The notes below the pieces were generated by a model. The model saw only the letters and a list, made by a program, of their open reading frames with translations. It made no database searches and was not told the DNA's origin. From Planococcus sp. 107-1 (GTDB lineage: Bacteria; Bacillota; Bacilli; Bacillales_A; Planococcaceae), in the NCBI RefSeq assembly GCF_021513255.1, contig NZ_CP090977.1, positions 3,348,001-3,412,000 of the forward strand: 64,000 nt of DNA, read 5' to 3'. Position 1 is the first letter of the stretch. Each line of letters opens with the position of its first letter. Shown one piece after another: positions 36,129 through 46,379 of this stretch. The position numbers and the translations under genes were made by a program.

Positions 36129-37637
36129 CTAATTGTAATACAAGTTCTCAGTTGGATATACCGGATCATTGGTGATATCGATTCCAAGCTTCTTAAAGGT
36201 TTGTTCGTTTTCTCTATTCAATATGACCGTGGAATGCGCTTGGGTGTCTTTTAAATTCGGCAATTGCTTATAAGCCAGCTCAGAAGTAGGATTGGTGACC
36301 GCACTGATTGCCAGTGCAATGAGCACTTCATTGGCGCTTAATGTCGGGACGCGGCTATTCAAGTCCTCGGTTTTCAAGCGTTGAATCGTTTGTAAAATCA
36401 TCGGCGACAACAAATCAATTTCATCGGAAATATTGGTCAATTTCTTCAATCCATTCAAAATCGCGGCTGCCGAAGCATCCATCAACGTGGTCGTCCGGCC
36501 GGTGATCATCTCGCCACTCGGCAGTTCAAGCGCAATGACGGCTTGTAAATTCGTGCTGTCCAGTTGCGTTTGGACAGCTTTCGCATAGTTGCGGGCCGGC
36601 AATACAGGTGCCCGGTCCTCTTTCTTTAAACCGGTCTCTTCCAGAATCACTTGCATGTGGCGTACACTGTCTTCATCGGCAAGCCCTTTTTTATAGTCGT
36701 TCTCTACGACGAAACTGCGGCGAATGATTTCCTGCTTGGCAGCTTCTTGGACAACCTTATCATCGGTGATGCCCGATTTCAGGCGATTGACCCCCATATC
36801 AGTCGGTGAGCTGTAAACAGACTCTTTGCCGGTAATCCTTTCGATAATCCGTTTGATGACAGGAAACGTCTCAATATCACGATTGTAATTGACGGCTACT
36901 TTTCCATATGCCTCGTAGTGGTAATTATCCATCATATTCACGTCTTTTAAATCGACCGTAGCGGCTTCATAAGCGATGTTTACCGGATGCTTTAACGGCA
37001 AATTCCAAACGGGAAACGTCTCAAACTTGGCATAGCCGGCTTCATTCCCCCGTTTGTTCTCGTGGTACATTTGGTTAAGGCAGGTAGCAAGCTTTCCGCT
37101 GCCCGGGCCCGGGGCCGTTACGACCACAATTGGCTTTGTCGTTTCAATATAAGGATTCGTCGCAAATCCTTCTTCCCCAAGGACCGCGTCCACGTTTGTC
37201 GGATACCCTTCGATTTCGCGGTGAATACAGACGCTGATTCCGCTTCTCTCAAGCTTTGTCATAAACACCTTGACTGTTGGCTGCCCTTGATAACGCGTGA
37301 TCAAGACACTGTTGACAGAAATGCCATATGCCCGGTATTCATCGATTAAGCGCAAGACATCCTGGTCATACGTGATGCCATAATCTTCACGGACTTTGTT
37401 TCGTTCGATGTCTCCAGCATACACACAGATGATGATTTCCGCTTTTTCTTTCAGTGTATGCAATAGTTTGATTTTGGCATCTTCATCAAATCCAGGCAAG
37501 ACACGCTTCGCATGTTTGTCGCCGATCAATTTCCCGCCAAATTCCAGGTAAAGTTTATCGTACTGCTGCACCCGTTCCAGGATGTAAGCTGATTGTTCCT
37601 GCAAATATTTCTCCGAATCAAATCCGATTTTTTTCAT
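36129..37637 (-). CDS. DUF1846 family protein
   Basis: 502 residues, the usual length of DUF1846 proteins, beginning [24 protein letters not shown]-loop-like [20 protein letters not shown] at about 178 is a family hallmark; structures of homologues show an ATP-dependent-looking fold of unknown role. Soluble, no signal peptide. The ATG 37637 has AAGGCGGG a little far upstream. Single-gene unit. Confidence 0.88.
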   Translation of the reverse strand: MKKIGFDSEKYLQEQSAYILERVQQYDKLYLEFGGKLIGDKHAKRVLPGFDEDAKIKLLHTLKEKAEIIICVYAGDIERNKVREDYGITYDQDVLRLIDEYRAYGISVNSVLITRYQGQPTVKVFMTKLERSGISVCIHREIEGYPTNVDAVLGEEGFATNPYIETTKPIVVVTAPGPGSGKLATCLNQMYHENKRGNEAGYAKFETFPVWNLPLKHPVNIAYEAATVDLKDVNMMDNYHYEAYGKVAVNYNRDIETFPVIKRIIERITGKESVYSSPTDMGVNRLKSGITDDKVVQEAAKQEIIRRSFVVENDYKKGLADEDSVRHMQVILEETGLKKEDRAPVLPARNYAKAVQTQLDSTNLQAVIALELPSGEMITGRTTTLMDASAAAILNGLKKLTNISDEIDLLSPMILQTIQRLKTEDLNSRVPTLSANEVLIALAISAVTNPTSELAYKQLPNLKDTQAHSTVILNRENEQTFKKLGIDITNDPVYPTENLYYN

Positions 37638-37821
37638 TAATTTCAGTCCCGCCTTCTCTGCTTCAAGCTTTCTCTTAACTCTATGTGTAAAAACGCCTTA
37701 AGAGAAGATCCCAGCTAAAAATTCATCATTTATCATTATATAGCTTTTTAAAAAAAGAGAAAGGAAAACAGACCCGTTTGGTTTGGTGATGGAGTGATTC
37801 TAATAGGCGCGGCAAGCTTAT

Positions 37822-38301
37822 TTACTTATGATACGGTTCACCCTTCATAATCCGGAAAGCCCGATACACCTGCTCTACCAAAATCAACTTCATCAACTGG
37901 TGCGGGAACGTCATTTTCGAAAATGACAGCTTCTCATCCGCACGCTTCAACACTTCCTCGTGGAGGCCGAGCGATCCGCCAATGACGAAGACGATTTTGC
38001 TGCGGCCGTAAGTCATCAGCGATTCGATGTCTTTTGCGAGCTGTTCGGATGTTTTCATTTTGCCGTCGATGGCGAGGGCGATGACGTAGGCATCCGGTGC
38101 AATTTTAGCTAGGATTCGTTCGCCTTCCTTCTTTTTGACGATTTCCATGTCCGCTTCGCTCAATTGTTCCGGCGCTTTTTCATCTGCCACTTCAACTTCG
38201 CTGACTTTTGCGTAGCTTCCCAGCCGTTTCGTGTATTCTTCAATTCCCGATTTCAAGTATTTCTCTTTCAGCTTACCTACACTGATAATTGAGATATTCA
38301 C
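37822..38301 (-). CDS. rlmH: 23S rRNA (pseudouridine1915-N3)-methyltransferase RlmH
   Basis: 159 residues, a SPOUT methyltransferase with the knot motif [18 protein letters not shown] and the final [19 protein letters not shown] typical of RlmH. It methylates pseudouridine 1915 in helix 69 of 23S rRNA on assembled ribosomes. GTG 38301 follows AAAGGGGG. In Bacillales it closes the walRK-htrA neighbourhood, as here. A cluster of DnaA boxes covers the upstream DNA. Confidence 0.95.
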   Translation of the reverse strand: MNISIISVGKLKEKYLKSGIEEYTKRLGSYAKVSEVEVADEKAPEQLSEADMEIVKKKEGERILAKIAPDAYVIALAIDGKMKTSEQLAKDIESLMTYGRSKIVFVIGGSLGLHEEVLKRADEKLSFSKMTFPHQLMKLILVEQVYRAFRIMKGEPYHK

Positions 38302-38349
38302 AACTTATCCCCCTTTACGCAATCTTTACAAACAACTTACTAACAGAAG

Positions 38350-38806
38350 TTATACACATATCCACAGGATTTTCTATATCTTGTGTCCATTCATTCGTTC
38401 GCCACAAGATACGTTGCAGCCTCTTCGCAATAATCACATTTTGTGGATAACTTTTCTCCATCTGATAATTCTGTAAGAATAGGATAACTTTTTGTCTCCG
38501 CTACAAACATGTCCAACGCATGCTCCACGTGGGTTTTGCATGATTTGATCTCCATTTTTTTCGCCTCCTTTAATTTCCGAATATTCCACACAGTTATACA
38601 CAATTCGTTCACGTTTATCCACAAGCTATTTTACCAGAAGAAAACGGTTACTGAAAGCCGGGGTTTTAAATGCCTGTGGATTGTGAATAGATTGGCTTTT
38701 CTAAAAAGTTATCCACATATTATTTTTATGCTTTCACGAACATTGCTGCGCTTTTCTTTAAAATTCTTTACAAAGATTACAATAACATTACAAACTTTTA
38801 TCCACT
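38350..38806. promoter_or_regulatory. DnaA-box cluster
   Basis: Five perfect matches to TTATNCACA on either strand: 38350-38358, 38442-38450 (reverse), 38594-38602, 38615-38623 and 38709-38717. Three further 9-mers have one mismatch (38358-38366, 38682-38690 reverse, 38798-38806). They span the small CxxH/CxxC gene and both flanks. In B. subtilis a DnaA-bound region lies at the same locus beside rlmH (yydA), from memory of published binding studies. Confidence 0.8.
38391..38555 (-). CDS. CxxH/CxxC mini-protein
   Basis: 54 residues: CKTH near the start and CDYC near the end, a probable zinc ribbon. It matches the small CxxH/CxxC protein family that sits between htrA and rlmH in Bacillales. 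RBS AAAGGAGG precedes ATG 38555. Function not known. The gene is embedded in the DnaA-box cluster, one box lying inside its 3-prime half. Confidence 0.85.
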   Translation of the reverse strand: MEIKSCKTHVEHALDMFVAETKSYPILTELSDGEKLSTKCDYCEEAATYLVANE

Positions 38807-38844
38807 AAAAAACCACCTTCCATTCGCAGAATGAAAGATGGTGA
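38807..38844 (-). terminator. terminator of the DinB gene
   Basis: CACCATCtTTCATTC / GAATGgAAGGTGG stem, then TTTTTT on the minus strand. Confidence 0.8.
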
Positions 38845-38855
38845 AACTTCCCTTA

Positions 38856-39362
38856 TTAAATTTCCGGCGCTTGGCCCCCGAAATCGGCCCATTCCTCTTT
38901 TGACGGACCATATAACCCGGGCACTTTCAATCCCGCTTGCCGCATCAATACGGTCATCTGCCCCCGGTGATGGATTTGGTGGGTAAAGAGCACTTTCAGG
39001 ACCGTTCCAATCGTCCACATCTCTCCGTACATATCCCGTTCCTCTGTTAAGGTTGCATCCGTCCACTGCTGCCGGATGGCTCCGATCATGGATTCGTTTG
39101 TCCGTCGGTAAGCGTCCGCAATTTCCTTAGCTGTTTCAGGAACCGGCTCTCCAAATTTAGCCGCTTCAAACTGGAGTCCCGTGTGCCCAGCAACCATTTC
39201 ATCAAAAGTCGTCGTCAAATGCCAAGCAAGACGTCCTAATGTCCGGTGATCCGCTGTTACTTGCTGCGACAGTGACGCGTCTGTTAAGTTATCCAAGACC
39301 TTCTGAGTACCTTCCGCTTCCGGCTGCCATTCCCGCAAAAAATCATCAATGCTTGCAAACAT
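38856..39362 (-). CDS. DinB-family protein
   Basis: 168 residues, four-helix DinB fold with LGRLAWHLTTT (His about 48) and late LFTHQIHHRGQMTVLM (His about 129-134) as metal ligands. It belongs to the DinB/YfiT-like metalloenzyme superfamily, possibly thiol-dependent. RBS TTGGAGGG precedes ATG 39362. It interrupts the usual htrA-rlmH order, suggesting later insertion. Confidence 0.85.
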   Translation of the reverse strand: MFASIDDFLREWQPEAEGTQKVLDNLTDASLSQQVTADHRTLGRLAWHLTTTFDEMVAGHTGLQFEAAKFGEPVPETAKEIADAYRRTNESMIGAIRQQWTDATLTEERDMYGEMWTIGTVLKVLFTHQIHHRGQMTVLMRQAGLKVPGLYGPSKEEWADFGGQAPEI

Positions 39363-39433
39363 GGAATCCCTCCAAAAATTTTAATGTGTTATGGTGTTTT
39401 ATTCGGTATGGAGGTTTAGATTCCTGCCGCATA

Positions 39434-39468
39434 TAAAAAAGAAGCTGTCGCAAGAACAGCTTCTTTCA
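39434..39468 (-). terminator. terminator of htrA
   Basis: AAGAAGCTGTtCTTGCgACAGCTTCTT stem with T run on the minus strand. Confidence 0.85.
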
Positions 39469-39472
39469 AAAA

Positions 39473-40675
39473 TTATAAAGCAGAGTTGTCCACAAGCTCC
39501 AATTCGAAGTCCATGAGTTCTCCGTTGCGGTAAGCTTTTACTGTCAGCGTGTCACCAATTTCTTTTTCATTGTATAGATGTTTGCGAAGTTCGATGATGT
39601 CACCGACTGCTTCCCCGTCCATTTCAACAATGACGTCAAATTGCTCCATTCCCGCTTTTGCTGCAGACGAATCGGCCACGACTGAATTCACTACAACACC
39701 TTTTGTGACATCTTCCGGCAAATTCAAGGTTTCTGCACGATAAGTCTGCGGCACTTGAGCAAGATCGAGAAGCGTGACGCCCATCGCTGGCCGTACCATC
39801 TCACCATTCGCTTCAAGCGATTCGATCACTGGCATCGCTGAATTGATCGGGATGGCAAAACCGATTCCTTCCACAGAGGAAGTCGCAATCTTCATCGAGT
39901 TGATGCCAATCAGCTGGCCGGCTAAATTCACAAGCGCGCCGCCGCTGTTCCCGGGGTTGATCGCTGCGTCTGTCTGAAGAACTTCCGCTTGCCAATCTTC
40001 CTGTCCGTCTCCGTCCAAATCCACGGGAACCGCACGATCTGTTCCAGAAACTACGCCGGTCGTAACCGATCCCGAAAAATCAAGGCCGAGCGGATTGCCG
40101 ATCGCGATAACGGTTTCGCCTTGCTTCAATACATCCGAATCCCCGAATTCAGCTACGTCCGGCACATTGGCACCGTCCATTTCAAGAACCGCCAAATCGG
40201 TCCAGATATCACTTCCGACAAGGGTCGCTTCCACTTTCGAGCCATCTGCGAGCGTGACTTCGATGCCATTGGCACCTTCAATCACGTGATGGTTCGTCAC
40301 CACGTAAGCTGTACCGCCTTCATTTTTATAAATGACACCTGAACCGGTCCCGACAGCTTGTTCCTGTCCTGGGGTCTGCGACCAGAAATCAGACCCCGCT
40401 TGTAAATTCGTAATTCCGACCACCGCATCCGCCACTTCTTCCACAGCTTTTGTGACATCTGTCGTAATTTCCACTGCTGTTGACGACTGTTCCGTGGAGC
40501 TGTTCGTCTTTACCGCTTCTGATGTGTTCGCCGATTCTTCCTCATTGCCAGGCGCTAAACCCGGCACCGAATAAAACAAAAGCCACACAAGAAGCGCACC
40601 GACCGCGACACCCGCTACTCCTGCCAGGAACGTCCCTGCACGGCTCTGCTTCTGTGGGCTATTATAATATCCCAT
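39473..40675 (-). CDS. htrA: HtrA/DegP-like membrane-anchored serine protease
   Basis: 400 residues: one N-terminal membrane helix (about 20-40), an acidic linker, a trypsin-like domain and a C-terminal PDZ domain (about 290-395). The triad is visible: His in VVTNHHVIEG, Asp in WTDLAVLEM and Ser in INPGNSGGAL. It degrades misfolded exported proteins. It corresponds by position to B. subtilis htrC (yycK), downstream of the walRK operon. ATG 40675 follows GAGAGG. Four phased 21-bp repeats lie in its upstream region. Confidence 0.93.
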   Translation of the reverse strand: MGYYNSPQKQSRAGTFLAGVAGVAVGALLVWLLFYSVPGLAPGNEEESANTSEAVKTNSSTEQSSTAVEITTDVTKAVEEVADAVVGITNLQAGSDFWSQTPGQEQAVGTGSGVIYKNEGGTAYVVTNHHVIEGANGIEVTLADGSKVEATLVGSDIWTDLAVLEMDGANVPDVAEFGDSDVLKQGETVIAIGNPLGLDFSGSVTTGVVSGTDRAVPVDLDGDGQEDWQAEVLQTDAAINPGNSGGALVNLAGQLIGINSMKIATSSVEGIGFAIPINSAMPVIESLEANGEMVRPAMGVTLLDLAQVPQTYRAETLNLPEDVTKGVVVNSVVADSSAAKAGMEQFDVIVEMDGEAVGDIIELRKHLYNEKEIGDTLTVKAYRNGELMDFELELVDNSAL

Positions 40676-40789
40676 CGCATTCATCCTCTCTCTCAATTCA
40701 ACTACTCTTTATATAACCTTAGTTTAAGAATCCGAAACGGACAATGCAAGCCGCAGCAAACTGGATTTAATAATGCTTCAGTTGATTTC

Positions 40790-40861
40790 AAAATACGCTC
40801 TATAGCACTGTAAATACGCACAGTAACTCCTAAAATACGCCCCGTTATCACTAAAATACGC
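40790..40861. repeat. four phased 21-bp direct repeats upstream of htrA
   Basis: The octamer AAATACGC occurs at 40791, 40812, 40833 and 40854, exactly 21 bases apart each time, with variable spacer bases. The array lies between the walJ terminator and the htrA start. Spacing of two helical turns suits repeated protein binding on one face, or a dispersed intergenic repeat. Confidence 0.85.
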
Positions 40862-40869
40862 CTCAAACT

Positions 40870-40904
40870 AAAAAAAGCCGGAAGCAGCTGCGCTTCCGGC
40901 TTTA
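40870..40904 (-). terminator. terminator of the walRK operon
   Basis: AAAGCCGGAAGCG / GCTTCCGGCTTT stem with T run on the minus strand, right after walJ. Confidence 0.9.
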
Positions 40905-40908
40905 TCAA

Positions 40909-41697
40909 TTACACGATCACTAATTCGGTTGGGATGTTCGCATCCGTATGGAGCAGATCGACATATTCACCGACGATGATGCCTTTTGTCTGCAAAGTCT
41001 GTTCGACGCTCATCCGTGCGAGGTCTTTCATATTATTGTCTTTGCTCAAGTGGGACAAGTAGATGCGCGTCGGTTTTTCCGCCATCACTTCACTCATCGC
41101 CACGGCTGCATCTTCGTTCGATACGTGCCCGACATCACTCAGGATGCGCCGCTTAACGGACCACGGGTAACGCCCCATCTGCAGCATCCCGACATCGTGG
41201 TTGCTTTCGAAAACAAAAGCATCCGATGCCTGGATGATGCCTTTCATGCGGTCGCTGACATAGCCGGTATCGGTAATCAGCGCGAGCTTCCTGCCGTTTT
41301 CGTGGAACACGTAGAACATCGGGTCTGCCGCATCATGGGACACCGCAAACGATTCGATATCAATCGAACCGAAGGTCTTCACCGTTTCCATATCAAAATG
41401 GAATCGCTGCTCCACCGGAATCGCACCGACCAGGCCGTCCATGGCTTCCCATGTTTTGGCGTTCGCATAAATCGGCACTTTATGCTTTCTTGCGACAATC
41501 CCGAGACCCTTGATGTGGTCGCTATGTTCATGCGTCACCAAGATGCCGTCCAGGTTGCTCATGCTTTTGCCGATCGAAGCGAAAAGCTCTTCCATTTTCC
41601 GCCCGCTCAACCCCGCATCCACAAGAAATGAATGCTGATCGTTTTCTATATAGATAGCATTGCCGCTTGAGCCGCTTGCTAACACACTAAAACGCAT
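40909..41697 (-). CDS. walJ: MBL-fold hydrolase WalJ (YycJ)
   Basis: 262 residues, metallo-beta-lactamase fold with [10 protein letters not shown] (HxHxDH) at about 58-67, further His in [10 protein letters not shown] and the closing LSHLSKDN. YycJ/WalJ is a 5-3 exonuclease-like protein linked to coordination of division with replication. Last gene of the wal operon, 12 bases after yycI, before a strong terminator. Confidence 0.93.
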   Translation of the reverse strand: MRFSVLASGSSGNAIYIENDQHSFLVDAGLSGRKMEELFASIGKSMSNLDGILVTHEHSDHIKGLGIVARKHKVPIYANAKTWEAMDGLVGAIPVEQRFHFDMETVKTFGSIDIESFAVSHDAADPMFYVFHENGRKLALITDTGYVSDRMKGIIQASDAFVFESNHDVGMLQMGRYPWSVKRRILSDVGHVSNEDAAVAMSEVMAEKPTRIYLSHLSKDNNMKDLARMSVEQTLQTKGIIVGEYVDLLHTDANIPTELVIV

Positions 41698-41709
41698 AAT
41701 AAAAACTCC

Positions 41710-42528
41710 TTATTCTTCAAGCTCCATCTCATCTTTCTTGACTTCCACTACGCCGTCCTTGATGGCATTGACGAAATATTCATCTTTGCTGCCATCTGCG
41801 AGCGTAGCCCGAATGCGCCATGTCGGCAAAAACATCACTGTGTTTTCAGAAACCGTGACATATTCCGTATAGCCAAGCGCTGCCGAATCGATATGCGTAT
41901 CCGGCTTTAATACTTGTTTCTGGTAAAGGGTATGAATGGCTTGAAGCGGCGGAATCACTTTTTTCTGCAATTCGGCTTCTTCCACATTTTCGAACAAGGT
42001 CTGTTCATAATGAGTGACTTTCGCATCGTCATTAAAATGCAGCGTCAATAAACCGTTGTCGCTGTAAAACAGTGGTTTCCCGTTAATCTCTTGGAAAAAC
42101 ACCGCTTCCTGCTCTTCTTCATCCATTCTCCAGAAGACGTAATCTTCCCCTTCGTAGATGGTTCCTTCCACAAATTCGGTCAGAACTTCTTCGTCCGGGT
42201 CTCCGCTAAGTGGCAGCGGTTCGTCGAATGTGACGATTAACGCATTTTCATTTGTCGTGTTCATCTGTAAGTCTACACCCGGAACATCATTCGCTACAAA
42301 TAATTTCTTCTTTCCGGTCAAATAGGCTTGGTTCCCTATATTTTCCGGAAGCTCTTCGTAAGTGATATTCTCAAGATCCAACTTTTCATCAATCGATGGA
42401 ATGGTCAGTTCTTCCAATCGCTGCCCAGCGTTATACCGTTCCAAGTACAAAGAATATAAAAAGATATTCAATATGGCAAAGACAATGATAAAGATGGATT
42501 TTGTTTTACTCCAATCCAAATTTGCCAC
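41710..42528 (-). CDS. yycI: two-component regulatory protein YycI
   Basis: 272 residues: single N-terminal membrane helix (about 9-27, IFIIVFAILNIFLYSLYLE) and an extracytoplasmic YycI domain. With YycH it binds the WalK membrane part and lowers kinase activity in B. subtilis. Its first 23 bases overlap the end of yycH. Length is near the family norm. Confidence 0.92.
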   Translation of the reverse strand: MANLDWSKTKSIFIIVFAILNIFLYSLYLERYNAGQRLEELTIPSIDEKLDLENITYEELPENIGNQAYLTGKKKLFVANDVPGVDLQMNTTNENALIVTFDEPLPLSGDPDEEVLTEFVEGTIYEGEDYVFWRMDEEEQEAVFFQEINGKPLFYSDNGLLTLHFNDDAKVTHYEQTLFENVEEAELQKKVIPPLQAIHTLYQKQVLKPDTHIDSAALGYTEYVTVSENTVMFLPTWRIRATLADGSKDEYFVNAIKDGVVEVKKDEMELEE

Positions 42529-43849
42529 CTCCCAGCATTTCTTTGGAAAGGTGATGCCATTTGCCGTCCGCTTTAAAGTACCAAGCCGGCTCCAAGCTTA
42601 ATAGCCGCTCGGGCTCTCGGTCATCACGCCTTAATTCATAGCCGGGCACAATGTCCGTAATCGTCGCTAGATCCTTTTCATCCAGATGATTGAAAGCTTT
42701 CAAAACGGATTCGCCGGCTTCCATCTTCGTCGTGCCGGTTTCTCCCCAAGATTCCAGGATGTAAAATGGGCGTTCGTAGCGGAAAATCTGCTCCACTTCC
42801 GACTCAATCCCCCAGTTCAGCTTTAAATCCGTGGCAAGCGGCCCAAAGACCGGTGCCCCATCGACAAACAAGCGGTATTCGATTTGCTGGTTCAACGGCA
42901 CCATATTGAAATAGCGGTAGTCATTTGTCCAGCCGCTATGGCTATTGATGAAATCCACCGTTTTAAAGATCAAATCGGATGGAATCGCGGGATCGGATGT
43001 CTCCGCTTTTGGCTGGACATAGGTGATGCTCTTATTCGTATCTTCTACGCCCATTATCGCCTCTGATTCATCGCTGTATTCTTTATTGGTGATCGCGCCT
43101 GTCGATTGCACGCTGCCGGGATTTTCAAAAAGCCCATCGACAAAACGCTGCGGCGGAATGTCTTCCTGCAAGTAACGGTAAGTCGTTACATCTTTTGCAT
43201 CTTGTTGAATGTAGATCGGCAATTCCCCTATTTTTTCATTCGTAACATAAGGGGCGTACTCGAAAGCCCGCTGGACAATTGTCGATTCGAATCGCTTCAA
43301 TTGAATCGCTGATACGCTTCCGGTGTAAATTCGTTTCGACTTGCTGTTCACAAAATACAGGTTAAAATTATTGCCGCTTATATTGCCCCAATCAATGACG
43401 ATCCGGTCAAAAGACGCTTCCGGAATAGTCTTATCCGTGATATCCATCATGTCGTCATAGACAGGAAATGGAACAGGCGCTGGATAGTAAAGAACCGCGC
43501 GGTTTGTCCCGTGAAGATAAGCTCTTAAAGTTTCAAGAGGCGCTTCTTCCACCACAATCGCCAAGTCATGGATTTGCCATTGCTCCATTTCGCTAAGCAG
43601 CAGCGTGATCTGTTCCTGGTCGCTTGTCCCCGTGATATTTTCATCGCTGAATTGGTACAGCACATTAAGCGGCTGCACCACTTCGTCCACAACTTTCTTT
43701 TCTCCGAGTTCCACTTCCACTGCTGAAGTCGTCTCAATTGTTTCTAATGTCGGGGTAAAGGTCCAAATGGTAAAAGTCAGGGCTAAACTCAAAAAAATCA
43801 ATAATGCTAAGGCAATGGATTTGATTTGTTCAATGTATTTCATTCCCAC
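42506..43849 (-). CDS. yycH: two-component regulatory protein YycH
   Basis: 447 residues: N-terminal membrane helix (about 10-30) and a large extracytoplasmic YycH domain. It works with YycI as a modulator of WalK. Overlaps walK by 10 bases and yycI by 23, so translation is coupled. Confidence 0.92.
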   Translation of the reverse strand: MGMKYIEQIKSIALALLIFLSLALTFTIWTFTPTLETIETTSAVEVELGEKKVVDEVVQPLNVLYQFSDENITGTSDQEQITLLLSEMEQWQIHDLAIVVEEAPLETLRAYLHGTNRAVLYYPAPVPFPVYDDMMDITDKTIPEASFDRIVIDWGNISGNNFNLYFVNSKSKRIYTGSVSAIQLKRFESTIVQRAFEYAPYVTNEKIGELPIYIQQDAKDVTTYRYLQEDIPPQRFVDGLFENPGSVQSTGAITNKEYSDESEAIMGVEDTNKSITYVQPKAETSDPAIPSDLIFKTVDFINSHSGWTNDYRYFNMVPLNQQIEYRLFVDGAPVFGPLATDLKLNWGIESEVEQIFRYERPFYILESWGETGTTKMEAGESVLKAFNHLDEKDLATITDIVPGYELRRDDREPERLLSLEPAWYFKADGKWHHLSKEMLGGGKFGLE

Positions 43850-45666
43850 TCATCTCCATCATCAAGTTCATAAGGCAAGGTGAAATAAATCGTCGTTCCC
43901 CGGCCGTATTGGCTTTCCGCCCAGATTACGCCGCCATGAGCATTGATCATCTCTTTTGAAATCGCCAGGCCGAGGCCTGTACCGCCCATTTCCCTAGAAC
44001 GCGCCCGATCGACACGGTAGAAACGGTCGAAAATCTTATCGACATTTTCTTTCGGAATCCCCATTCCTTGGTCGCTGATGCGAATCATGATGAAGCCATC
44101 TTGTTCCATCATGTCAAAACGGACTTTCCCGCCTTCAGGAGAATACTTCAATGCATTTGAGATGATATTATCGATAACTTGGGTAAGTTTATCGGGATCA
44201 ATCTCCACGAAATACTGTTCTTTTGGCAACTCGCGCTCAAAATGGACGTTCTGGGATTTCGACATTTCAAAACGGTCAATGATGCGGTTAAAGAATACAT
44301 TGAACTCGACCATTTCTTTATTCAATTCCGTTTCATTGGAATCCATTTTTGATAGTTTCAGCAAATCGTTGACGAGGCGGATCATCCGCTCAGTTTCGGT
44401 TTGGGTAACGTTCAAGAAGTTCGGAGCTAAATCCGGATCTTCCCAGGCACCGTCTGCGAGAGCTTCTAAGTAACTTCTCATCGTTGTAAGCGGCGTCCGC
44501 AATTCATGCGACACGTTCGCCACAAACTCGCGGCGTTCCATATCGATTTTTTCCTGCTCGGTGTTATCATGCAAGACGGCGATAACGCCATTTACAAAGC
44601 CGGTTTCTTTCTGGATGACAGAGAAGCTTGTCCGGAGCAGCGTACTTTCTTCATAATTGCTGAAGTCCAGCGTAATCGCTTCTTTTATGTGGATCAAATC
44701 TTCAAATGTATATTCGGATTCCAAGTTCAGAACCGAAGTGATTGGCCGGTTGATGACCGTTTCACGTGAAACATTCAGCAGGCGGAGCGCCGGATCGTTG
44801 ATCAGGATGACGCGACCTCTTCTGTCGGTCGATAATACGCCATCTGTCATATTCGACAGGACCGATGCCAATTTTCTCCGTTCACTTTCAGTCGATTGCT
44901 GTGATTCCTGCAACCGGTTCGTCAAATTATTAAATGCCCTTGCCAGCTGGCCAATTTCATCTTCTCCGTAAACCCGGACTTTCCGTGAGAAATTTCCTTT
45001 TGCCATCGCTTGGGCTTGCCTTCTCATATCAGAAATCGGTTTTGAGATGGTCTGTGCCACCAGCACTCCTAAAATAGCGGTAATTGCCATGGAAATGGCG
45101 GTTCCGACTGCTAAAATGGAGTTGATTTCATTCATTTGTTCATAAACATTCTCAATATCCGCTTCCATATATAAAGTACCGAGAACTTCACCGCCTGATG
45201 TGATGATCGGCAGCGTCCGGACCCATATACGCCGCTCGGATTGGCGATTGATCTTCGTGCGGTCGAGCGGTGTTTCCCCGACAACCGACTGCATGACCAA
45301 TTCATCGGTTGACCGTTGCCCTACCAATGATTGATTTTCAATCTCTGAAGAAGCCAGGATCCGATAGCTCGAATCGATGACCCGAATTTCGTCAATATCT
45401 TCCGATTGGAATCCGTAAAGGACGGAATACAAGCTTTGTTCAAGCGTTAAATCTTCATCTGTCCGGTCCTTGATCAATTCTTCACGGACACTGAACTCCA
45501 CAATATTCATCCGATCCTCTATCGAATCTTTGAAGTTTTTACTCAATGAATCTTCCAGTTGCTGTGCAAAATACAAGCCGATAATCTGCATCGCCAGTAA
45601 AATGAGCAGGATGTATATCAGCACAAACTTCACATGAATCGATTTAAAAAAACCTACCTTGTGCAT
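43840..45666 (-). CDS. walK: sensor histidine kinase WalK (VicK/YycG)
   Basis: 608 residues: membrane helices at about 13-33 and 183-205 flank an extracellular PDC-type sensor. HAMP (about 206-258), PAS (about 265-370), HisKA with NVSHELRTPLTTMRSY and HATPase with NALKYSP, DQGMGIP and GTGLGLAIS follow. It phosphorylates WalR to keep wall hydrolase expression matched to growth. Starts 5 bases after walR. A parS-like 16-mer lies inside the coding region at 44758. Confidence 0.96.
   Translation of the reverse strand: MHKVGFFKSIHVKFVLIYILLILLAMQIIGLYFAQQLEDSLSKNFKDSIEDRMNIVEFSVREELIKDRTDEDLTLEQSLYSVLYGFQSEDIDEIRVIDSSYRILASSEIENQSLVGQRSTDELVMQSVVGETPLDRTKINRQSERRIWVRTLPIITSGGEVLGTLYMEADIENVYEQMNEINSILAVGTAISMAITAILGVLVAQTISKPISDMRRQAQAMAKGNFSRKVRVYGEDEIGQLARAFNNLTNRLQESQQSTESERRKLASVLSNMTDGVLSTDRRGRVILINDPALRLLNVSRETVINRPITSVLNLESEYTFEDLIHIKEAITLDFSNYEESTLLRTSFSVIQKETGFVNGVIAVLHDNTEQEKIDMERREFVANVSHELRTPLTTMRSYLEALADGAWEDPDLAPNFLNVTQTETERMIRLVNDLLKLSKMDSNETELNKEMVEFNVFFNRIIDRFEMSKSQNVHFERELPKEQYFVEIDPDKLTQVIDNIISNALKYSPEGGKVRFDMMEQDGFIMIRISDQGMGIPKENVDKIFDRFYRVDRARSREMGGTGLGLAISKEMINAHGGVIWAESQYGRGTTIYFTLPYELDDGDEWE
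44758..44773. promoter_or_regulatory. parS-like site within walK
   Basis: CGTTTCACGTGAAACA matches the parS consensus at 15 of 16 bases, with the full inner 14-bp palindrome. Confidence 0.85.
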
Positions 45667-45671
45667 TCAAC

Positions 45672-46379
45672 CTACTCCTGTTCAGGATTCCGCAAGTAAT
45701 AACCTACTCCTCTGCGGGTCACAATCCAGGCCGGGTGACTTGGGTTGTCTTCAATTTTTTCACGCAGGCGCCGAATTGTCACATCGACTGTACGGACATC
45801 TCCAAAATAATCATAGCCCCATACCGTCTGCAATAAATGCTCGCGGGTCATCACTTGGCCAATATGTTTTCCGAGGTAATGAAGCAATTCAAACTCGCGG
45901 TGAGTCAACTCGATGGTTTCATCGCGTTTCTGGACCAAATATGCGTCTGGCTGAATGGTTAAAGAACCTACCTCAATATCATTTGAACTTGGCCCTTCCT
46001 CATCTGCAGGCGTGACATTCTGGCGGCGCAAATTCGCTTTTACGCGCGCAATCAATTCACGGGTAGAGAATGGTTTTGTTACATAATCATCCGCTCCCAG
46101 TTCAAGCCCTAGCACTTTATCGATTTCCGAGTCTTTTGCCGTCAGCATAATAATCGGAAAATCGAACTTCTTGCGGATTTCCCGGCATACTTCCATGCCA
46201 TCACGGTTTGGCAGCATAATGTCCAAAAGCATCAAATCCGGCTGGATTTCTTCTGCAATCTTCACTGCTTCATCTCCGTCGTAGGCACAAACGACATTGA
46301 ACCCTTCCTTCTTCAAATTAAACTGCAGTATATCCGCAATCGGCTTCTCGTCGTCTACAACCAAAATCGTTTTACTCAT
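45672..46379 (-). CDS. walR: response regulator WalR (VicR/YycF)
   Basis: 235 residues: receiver domain with [26 protein letters not shown] and TKPFS; OmpR-type winged helix with [31 protein letters not shown]. WalR is the essential regulator of wall hydrolases in Bacillota. I chose ATG 46379 (GGGGAG eight bases before); the frame extends 39 codons upstream without support. First gene of the walR-walK-yycH-yycI-walJ operon. Confidence 0.97.
   Translation of the reverse strand: MSKTILVVDDEKPIADILQFNLKKEGFNVVCAYDGDEAVKIAEEIQPDLMLLDIMLPNRDGMEVCREIRKKFDFPIIMLTAKDSEIDKVLGLELGADDYVTKPFSTRELIARVKANLRRQNVTPADEEGPSSNDIEVGSLTIQPDAYLVQKRDETIELTHREFELLHYLGKHIGQVMTREHLLQTVWGYDYFGDVRTVDVTIRRLREKIEDNPSHPAWIVTRRGVGYYLRNPEQE

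Noticed and set aside
40702..40908. 68-codon minus-strand frame with Arg-Ile-Leu repeats
   Set aside because: The apparent protein repeat is simply the 21-bp DNA repeat read in frame.
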